Below are positions 59,101 through 64,000 of a stretch of DNA of 64,000 nucleotides, piece after piece. The translations under genes were made by a program, and so were the position numbers. Under the pieces are notes generated by a model that saw only the letters and a program-made list of their open reading frames with translations, was not told the origin of the DNA and searched no databases. Origin of the DNA: Taenia hydatigena. Lineage: Eukaryota; Platyhelminthes; Cestoda; Cyclophyllidea; Taeniidae. Numbering within the stretch: position 1 is the stretch's first letter; each line of letters opens with the position of its first letter. The stretch spans positions 17,148,519-17,212,518 of the forward strand of contig JADWOT020000006.1 of assembly GCA_036345935.2 (NCBI GenBank). Reading direction: 5' to 3'.

Positions 59101-62100
59101 GGCCCCACCAACAATGTCACTAAGTCCACGCCCTCACACCAAAGCTCTAATAAGCCAATACTACAGGAAGAACCCATTCGGCTCACCGAAACACCCGTCC
59201 TTCAAACTGCACCGTCCTCAGCTCTGGGTACCACCACCGTTGATATCCCTCACATTGATGAGCTTGAAATGGCGAAGAGTGGAAAGAAGCATGCTCCTCT
59301 GCGACCTCTTGCCATGGGGTCAATTGAACCGCCCTCTACCGCTGCGAGCGCCCTCATTTCCCCCACCTCTCCGCGCACGAGAGCTGCTCGCTGGGGTCTT
59401 TCCTTTGCCTGGCTCACCTCCTTGGTCCGCGGCAGCGGAGGCAATAGTGCCAGTAGCAAAGAATCGAGTCCTTCGGACTTGCCGCAGTCGCAGCTGCGAG
59501 TTCGAGCGCCTCTCGCCACGCAAGAAGTGGAAGAGTCAGAGTTGGCTGAAGTGGAAGATCAACCGACAGCACCGGTGCCGGTGTCGGGGACAGTAGTTCA
59601 CAGTGTTGCTCGGGTACCCTTCCGCTATGGGTCATTACCAATTGGGAAGAAGAAGGAACGCCAGCATAATCATCACCAGCAAGGGACAGGAGGCGGAGGA
59701 GGAGGCGTCGGAGGCGTTCCAGTCGTGACGAAGCGATTGAGTGCGCATTTCTCTGAGCCCTCGTTGAATATTGCTTCCGCCGTGGGCGGTACTACTGCAG
59801 CTGTGGATCCTACGGCTATTGCCCTCTCAGCCGGGCACAGAATCAGTCCCGCCGGCGATATGCGCGACAGTCGGTCAACTTCGGTGGTGGAAAGATCACC
59901 CTCTGACTCGCCAGCCTCCGCCTTTAGTATCCTCACTCCTCGTATGCATCGACCCGAGTATGCGGTAAGGGGCTCTGCTCAATACATACACTTAATTCCT
60001 GTGGTCTAGTGCTGTTTACTTAGTATCAACCTTTCCATTCTTTAGTCTCTAGTGGAAAGGAACCATTCTTCATATTGCTTTGACGTTTTTAGCTAAAATA
60101 GACATTTTTTGAGAATCCGTTTGCGCACTCAAGTGAAAATTAAACTTTGAAGCGGATTTTCTATTGGTATGCAATCATACTTGGCGATGGAAAATTTCAT
60201 GCAAGTTGAATTTATTTACCTTTCACAGGCTTTACTTCTCTTTGGTCTTTGCTAATATACTGTTCAAAGATAAAATTCCTAAATTAATACTTATTTCCAT
60301 CGATAATTCTCGAATAATTGTAATGCTCTGGTTCTCAACTGCTGTTTTGTGTATGCAACTTGTTTCTCACGCACGGATTATCAGATCTCAAACTTGTGGG
60401 AGTTTTAAACGTTTTATAATTTTTATATGAGCATTTTTACTTAATCCTTTGGTCTCGCCCATTGCCTACTTTGCCTTATGGATGTAGTATTCGCTAGCAT
60501 ATTCACCAGGACAAATAGAGGGTAAATTCACACAGTGAGGCGCAATTTATGCCCGTGGTGTAATACGTACAGAGGTGCGCTCCTGGGAGCTTGAAAGAGG
60601 AGACTGGTGGAGTGAGTATTTGTCGGTAATTTCAGTTAAGCTTAGTTAACCATGGATTGACTTTTTTCCCTAAGCAGCCATCAGAGAACTTAGAACTCAT
60701 CTCTGCTTGATGTAAGCCCGTCTAGAGGGACTGAGCACGATCACGACCCTATAGAGCAGCCAGGGATTGGCACTTAGTTTGAACTTCTGGAACACCAAAC
60801 GGGAACTTTTCTGAGGTTTGAAGGCATATCCGGTAGTTTCTCCTTGCCAAATTACCAGATCATGTGCATGTTCCAACACATTAACTCCAGTTTAATTTTA
60901 AGACTCGGCAGTTATTGTCTGCTACATTCGAATTTCCAGGTATCTAGTCTTTTCATATTAAAGCGCTTTCAAATTAATTAGTGATCTGTTTTTTGTGTCA
61001 GCAGTCCGTATTTATGTCATAATAATCCGTACTGCTAAGATTAATGGTGGTCAAACTCAAGTGCTACTGTCAAAATCCCAGAAATCATTACGATTCAGTG
61101 TCGAAGTTGCCAATCACTATCATTCCTTCTCTACCCGGAAAGAATATGTCCCTTATCAAAAGTTGAACACACCTCTCGTTGAGCTAACGCGCTTGTATGT
61201 TTTTTTCAAAAATCAACTTTTATTAAAAATAGGACTGTATTAGAATTGAATTTACGAAAATGATATGCAGTCTCCGACTCGTTAAATAAATTCTTTCTCA
61301 TTTCCTTTTCTATTTCTATATTGACCTTGCTTGATAGATTATCTATGCCAGAGGGACTGAAAGAGTTCGTTTTCCTTTGCGTCCCTCTTCAGGTGGAATT
61401 CGTATCAATTTTGCGTGCGGGGGGTTGCGTAACTTTCAAGGCGTCAGAGGACTACGTGAGTGGGGGTGGCGGTGAGGAGGATGACGACGAGAGTGAAGGG
61501 ATGGCACCAAGCCAGCCGGGCCGCATACCTGCACCATTGATGAGCAGTACGCAGCTCCTCTTTGTCCCAGATCTCTCCGTGAGCGGCACCTACCGAGTGG
61601 GCGGCATATCGGGGGTGACCCGTTCCCTCGGGGCTAGCACATCTCTCATTCCCGGTCTTTCTGGCCTGCCTTCGCTCTCCGCCCACCGCCTCTCCGTCGC
61701 CGCCTGCCTCATCCTCGCCACTGACGGCCTGTGGGACACCTACGGTTGTTCTCCTGACGACCTTACACATTTCTTCAGTGGCACACCGAATCGCGAGTTC
61801 GCAAAACTCCTCACCGCTCGTGCTGTCCGTAACGGTTCTAGCGACAACGTCACCACTCTCATCCTTTGGTTGGGTGGAGGTGGCGCTGATAGCGAACCGA
61901 TGGAGGTAGACCTTCGCTCTCCCACCGCCTACCCGACAGGTACGCGTTGCGCCTCGGTGCCCTCTCTGGGCGACTCTCGGCTGCGTGGACCTCTAGCAGT
62001 GGGTGCTCTCGGTGAGACAGACTTCACTCTGCCCTGCTACGTGGAACCGCAGGAGCGTCCGCTCACGAGGAGTCACTCGTCGGAAGATTTGGCTGATGTG

Positions 62101-62142
62101 GACCGTATTCGGGCCTCTAGTCCCATGCGTGTTCTCCCTTGA
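50012..62142 (+). CDS. PPM1F: PP2C-family Ser/Thr phosphatase, PPM1E/PPM1F (POPX)/FEM-2 type, 5 exons
   Basis: Exons 50012-50190, 50594-50837, 53178-53435, 59008-59964 and 61393-62142 join in phase to 2388 nt (795 aa). Seen: NKRRRQEDRW (E124, D125), GVFDGHGGPEAAEHC (D165, G166), NSGTTATICLIHGDYIYTGW then IGDSQGVLF (D252), AGGCVTF, LILATDGLWDTYG (D657) and SSDNVTTLIL (D697). These are the metal-binding positions of Mn/Mg-dependent PP2C enzymes, so activity is expected. WIGDSQ instead of the usual VGDSRA points to the PPM1E/F-FEM-2 branch, which in animals dephosphorylates CaM kinases and PAK. About 280 low-complexity residues separate GDSQGVLF from HRPEYAVEFVSILRAGGCV, segments that nearly touch in other members, and a second insertion follows AGGCVTF. 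ATG 50012 follows an in-frame TGA; context AAAATGG. Confidence 0.88.
50594..50837 (+). CDS. PPM1F: PP2C exon 2: start of the catalytic domain
   Basis: Phase 2 in, phase 0 out (ACAGG|GTAGGT). Encodes IQRRGMDNLKQALLRTINKA, then QISVSSVVNKRRRQEDRWFF with the first metal-binding Glu-Asp pair. Confidence 0.82.
50838..53177 (+). other. PP2C intron 2 (2.3 kb)
   Basis: Contains the unplaced exon candidate 52782-52935; otherwise AT-rich with short unsupported frames. Confidence 0.6.
52782..52935 (+). CDS. Unplaced exon candidate inside PP2C intron 2
   Basis: Acceptor CTCTTTTTCGCAG and donor CCAGAG|GTGATT flank 154 nt open in one frame (phase 2 in, phase 0 out). It encodes FYAVADALVSHLHKTSYKNE and LRVVCDLCVQIRAIDNHIYP. 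It cannot sit between exons 2 and 3 of the phosphatase (phase mismatch), but its phases equal those of exon 2. It may be an alternative exon or part of another transcript. Confidence 0.4.
53178..53435 (+). CDS. PPM1F: PP2C exon 3: DGHGG motif
   Basis: Acceptor GTTTTGTGTCACATATAAG, phase 0 to phase 0, donor CAGAAG|GTGAGT. Encodes NLSKLWRHDYPQIVGCGVF followed by DGHGGPEAAEHCSNLAPFLL and a helical region. Confidence 0.9.
54330..54347. repeat. (GT)n simple repeat
   Basis: Nine GT units in PP2C intron 3. Confidence 0.85.
58939..58954. repeat. (GT)n simple repeat
   Basis: About eight GT units, 54-69 nt upstream of PP2C exon 4. Confidence 0.8.
59008..59964 (+). CDS. PPM1F: PP2C exon 4: GTT and GDSQ motifs plus large insertion
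   Basis: Phase 0 to phase 0. After SGTTA and GWIGDSQGVLF come about 280 residues rich in Ser, Pro, Ala and Gly (for example QGTGGGGGGVGGVPVV), then MHRPEYA, where the conserved fold resumes across the splice site. Strongly GC-rich and ends at GCG|GTAAGG. Confidence 0.9.
59965..61392 (+). other. PP2C intron 4 (1.4 kb)
   Basis: GTAAGG...CGTCCCTCTTCAG. AT-rich, no exon recognised. Confidence 0.65.
61393..62142 (+). CDS. PPM1F: PP2C exon 5: C-terminal catalytic motifs
   Basis: Encodes VEFVSILRAGGCVTF, an acidic/Gly insertion (GGGGEEDDDESEG), TYRVGGISGVTRSLGAS (where relatives have RVNGxLAVSRAIGD), LILATDGLWDTYG, NGSSDNVTTLILWL and a tail with RSHSSEDLADVDRIRASSP. Stop TGA 62140-62142. Confidence 0.9.
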   Translation: MEFVSILRAGGCVTFKASEDYVSGGGGEEDDDESEGMAPSQPGRIPAPLMSSTQLLFVPDLSVSGTYRVGGISGVTRSLGASTSLIPGLSGLPSLSAHRLSVAACLILATDGLWDTYGCSPDDLTHFFSGTPNREFAKLLTARAVRNGSSDNVTTLILWLGGGGADSEPMEVDLRSPTAYPTGTRCASVPSLGDSRLRGPLAVGALGETDFTLPCYVEPQERPLTRSHSSEDLADVDRIRASSPMRVLP

Positions 62143-62380
62143 TGCGTCCTCTCTCTGTCTGGCTGTTTGTCCGTCTTTCAGTCCCCCTTGAATGCGTGTG
62201 TGTGCGTTTGTGTGAGCATGCGTGTCTGCATTTACATGGACGCAAGCGAGATCTATGCTCTCAGTTCTTATTTCTCCTCATTCTGACTCCGCTCTCTTAT
62301 TTCTTCTCATGATTGACAGTTTTTACCTATGCACTACACTGCGTGCCAGAGGTTCTTTTCTGACTGTTTTAATAATGATC

Positions 62381-62386
62381 AATAAA
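62381..62386 (+). terminator. Poly(A) signal AATAAA of the PP2C gene
   Basis: Canonical hexamer 239 nt after the stop; the only one nearby. Confidence 0.6.
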
Positions 62387-62875
62387 TGCCTTTTGCATTG
62401 CTGTTTGGAAGGTATTCAAATTTGATCAACGTCGAAGGTAAAGTGGGCATATCAACTTTGTGATTATCCCCGGAATGGGCGTGTCATTTCATACCACAAG
62501 CTCTAGCACACCCTTGGCATAGCAGTTCCTGGAGGAGAGCTCCTTTTTTTCCTTCATTTTCATATGAAGCGTGAAGGTGATTTTCGGAACTGATGAGAAA
62601 CAGGTGCGTCAGATGTTGGCAAAGTGCATGACACTGGCCCAGACCGTGGCATCACCCATATTCTTGTCGTGGAACGCATTTCATGCACGCTATTGCACTG
62701 AAATCTAAATTCACTGACTTAAGAAGTTATTCGAGTGCATAGAAGACGACGCAGAAATAATTAAGAACTTCTCTACTCGGGAGCGGTGAACGCGATTCTC
62801 CACCTTCTAAAATTTATTTGCTAGTCATTGCAGAACTAAATCCCGATGCTTTATTTTTGTGATTTGATGGTGGGT
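62387..62875. other. Intergenic downstream of PP2C
   Basis: No gene or repeat recognised. Confidence 0.45.
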
Positions 62876-63180
62876 TGTAATGCTTTGTTTATTTAACTGC
62901 CGACTTGGGTTACGGAGACGAGTGGCTCTATTGCCTTGGGCGGGTTGCCTGACCATTGTGGGTCATGTCAGTAGCCCTGGTCCCTTTCTATTTGCTAAGT
63001 ATATGCATTTATATGCATTCTGTTCAAGCATTATTATAATACTTTGTTCTGACTGCCAATTTGAATCACTCGGGTGGCTATATTACCCCAGCCGGGTTGG
63101 CTGACCTTCAGGCCATGGCAGCAGCCCCTAATGTAGAGGGTTCCTCCTCTTTCTTCTGGTCGCCCTTGTTAGTAGAAGTC
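62876..63180 (+). repeat. Two adjacent diverged LTRs of the TRIM family
   Basis: The first starts TGTAATGCTTTG at 62876 and keeps GGGTTACGGAGACGAGTGGC and CATGTCAGTAGCCC. The second starts near 63036 (TATAATACTTTGTTCTGAC) and keeps GGGTTGGCTGACCTTCAGGCC and ATGGCAGCAGCCCC. Ends are unclear. Confidence 0.55.
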
Positions 63181-63355
63181 GGAGCATGTTTCGACATCTT
63201 TATTATAGGGAGGAAATTATAGAGCGAGGTCGAATACGGAATTCAGGACGGGGAAAGGTCACGCCCTTGCGAGTCTCCACGCCGCTCCGCCACAAGGTTC
63301 AAATTGTTTTGCCGCCTCTGGCCCACAAAGCACATTTAAAGAAAATAAGTATTAC

Positions 63356-64000
63356 TGTAGTACTTTGTTTGTTGGAACTATCGGTTTCGGTCAAGGACAC
63401 AGAGGTGGCCGTTCTGCCCTAGCTGCGTGGGCTGGCCTTCTGCCTTATTTTGCCTTCGAGGGAGCCTTGGGACGCTACATTGGTGGCAGCGGAAAGCAAA
63501 CCCGACTCTATACGGTTTCTATCCCGATCTCTACCGCCTGCGGCATGTTGCAGTGCTGCGAAAGAAGTGCATGTGCTACAGATGGGCCACGAACGACATC
63601 TACCTCCGGCATCTACCCCTTCTCCGTGTTCTGCAAGAAAGCTATCAACAACTGAAGCGACACTAGCCATGGACCACTTGGAAAGTTTCGTTTTGAAGAT
63701 TACCCCTAATATACTTGCTTAAGGAGATCGGCGTGCTAACGCCCCCTTCGGACACACTGATGGTCGGCAGAACCACGTATTCTGAACTTTGTTCCCAAGC
63801 CAAACGAAACTCGAAGTGCAATGCACTGTCAAGAGGGATCACTGACGTTGGTGTCAAGCGTCGCCTCAATCGCGTCGAATGTTGGCGACTGGCATGGTTA
63901 GCTAGTGGGTGCTTGTTACAGCACTGAGTATGTTGTGATAGCTGACGCAGGAGATGTGCCAAGGGGCGCGTCGGGGACGACGCTCGAAGGAGGAGAGGGG
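63356..64000 (+). mobile_element. TRIM element, 5' LTR to polypurine tract, cut by the window end
   Basis: 5' LTR 63356-63479 (TGTAGTACTTTG to GGGACGCTACA), shortened by loss of its CCATGCCAGCAGCTC-TATA middle. The primer site follows at 63481-63492. The internal region matches the 18.2-kb element across its whole length and ends GAAGGAGGAGAGGGG at 64000, so a 3' LTR should follow outside the window. No gag-pol. Confidence 0.85.
63481..63492 (+). other. Primer-binding site of the 63.4-kb TRIM
   Basis: TGGTGGCAGCGG, one base after the LTR end. It is the complement of CCGCTGCCACCA, the 3' end of animal tRNA-Leu(AAG) as recalled. Confidence 0.7.

Noticed and set aside
1..64000. CRISPR arrays, bacterial operons, tRNA and rRNA genes
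   Set aside because: No regularly spaced direct repeats, Shine-Dalgarno-led gene runs, cloverleaf boxes or rRNA sequence were recognised; the window is spliced eukaryotic DNA.

Overview
The window is animal nuclear DNA and most probably comes from a tapeworm (cestode flatworm, plausibly a taeniid). The genes are multi-exon with GT-AG introns of very uneven size (37 bp to 5.9 kb). The protein families are metazoan, including an FGF-receptor-like gene of the FGFRL1/nou-darake type. The DNA between genes is AT-rich and carries one dominant family of miniature LTR elements resembling the Ta-TRIMs described from taeniid tapeworms. Species assignment is inference: no search was run.

Four genes, all on the + strand, could be assembled exon by exon with every reading phase matching. 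(1) 1256-9742, seven exons, 665 aa: signal peptide, three Ig-like domains, one membrane helix and a kinase-less tail. (2) 20701-30531, six exons, 411 aa: phosphoribosyl-pyrophosphate synthetase-associated protein (PRPSAP). (3) 35937-41269, four exons, 554 aa: a large RASD (Dexras/Rhes)-type small GTPase with a C-terminal CKIS prenylation box. (4) 50012-62142, five exons, 795 aa: a PP2C serine/threonine phosphatase closest to PPM1E/PPM1F/FEM-2, with about 280 extra residues inserted in its catalytic domain. The four are unrelated in pathway (cell-surface FGF signalling, nucleotide synthesis, Ras signalling, dephosphorylation); nothing suggests an operon.

Layout: 1-9.9 kb FGFRL gene; 10-16 kb a sparse region with weak exon-like signals, including a possible two-exon secreted protein (10096-11552) and a lone minus-strand exon (10891-11086); 16.3-19.9 kb a cluster of TRIM elements and solo LTRs; 20-30.8 kb PRPSAP with a 5.9 kb last intron; 32.5-33.5 kb a TRIM whose 855-bp core is about 99% identical to the copy at 16.4 kb; 35.9-41.3 kb the Ras-like gene; 41.7-49.5 kb TRIMs and solo LTRs; 50-62.4 kb the phosphatase; 62.9 kb to the end, LTR debris and a TRIM running off the edge.

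The least expected items are the complete anatomy of the TRIM family (LTR, tRNA-Leu-type primer site, polypurine tract), the loss of a core disulfide cysteine in Ig domain 3 of the FGFRL protein, the oversized Ras-like and PP2C proteins, and an unplaced exon (52782-52935) whose phases would let it replace the phosphatase exon carrying metal-binding residues. No tRNA, rRNA or CRISPR array was recognised.
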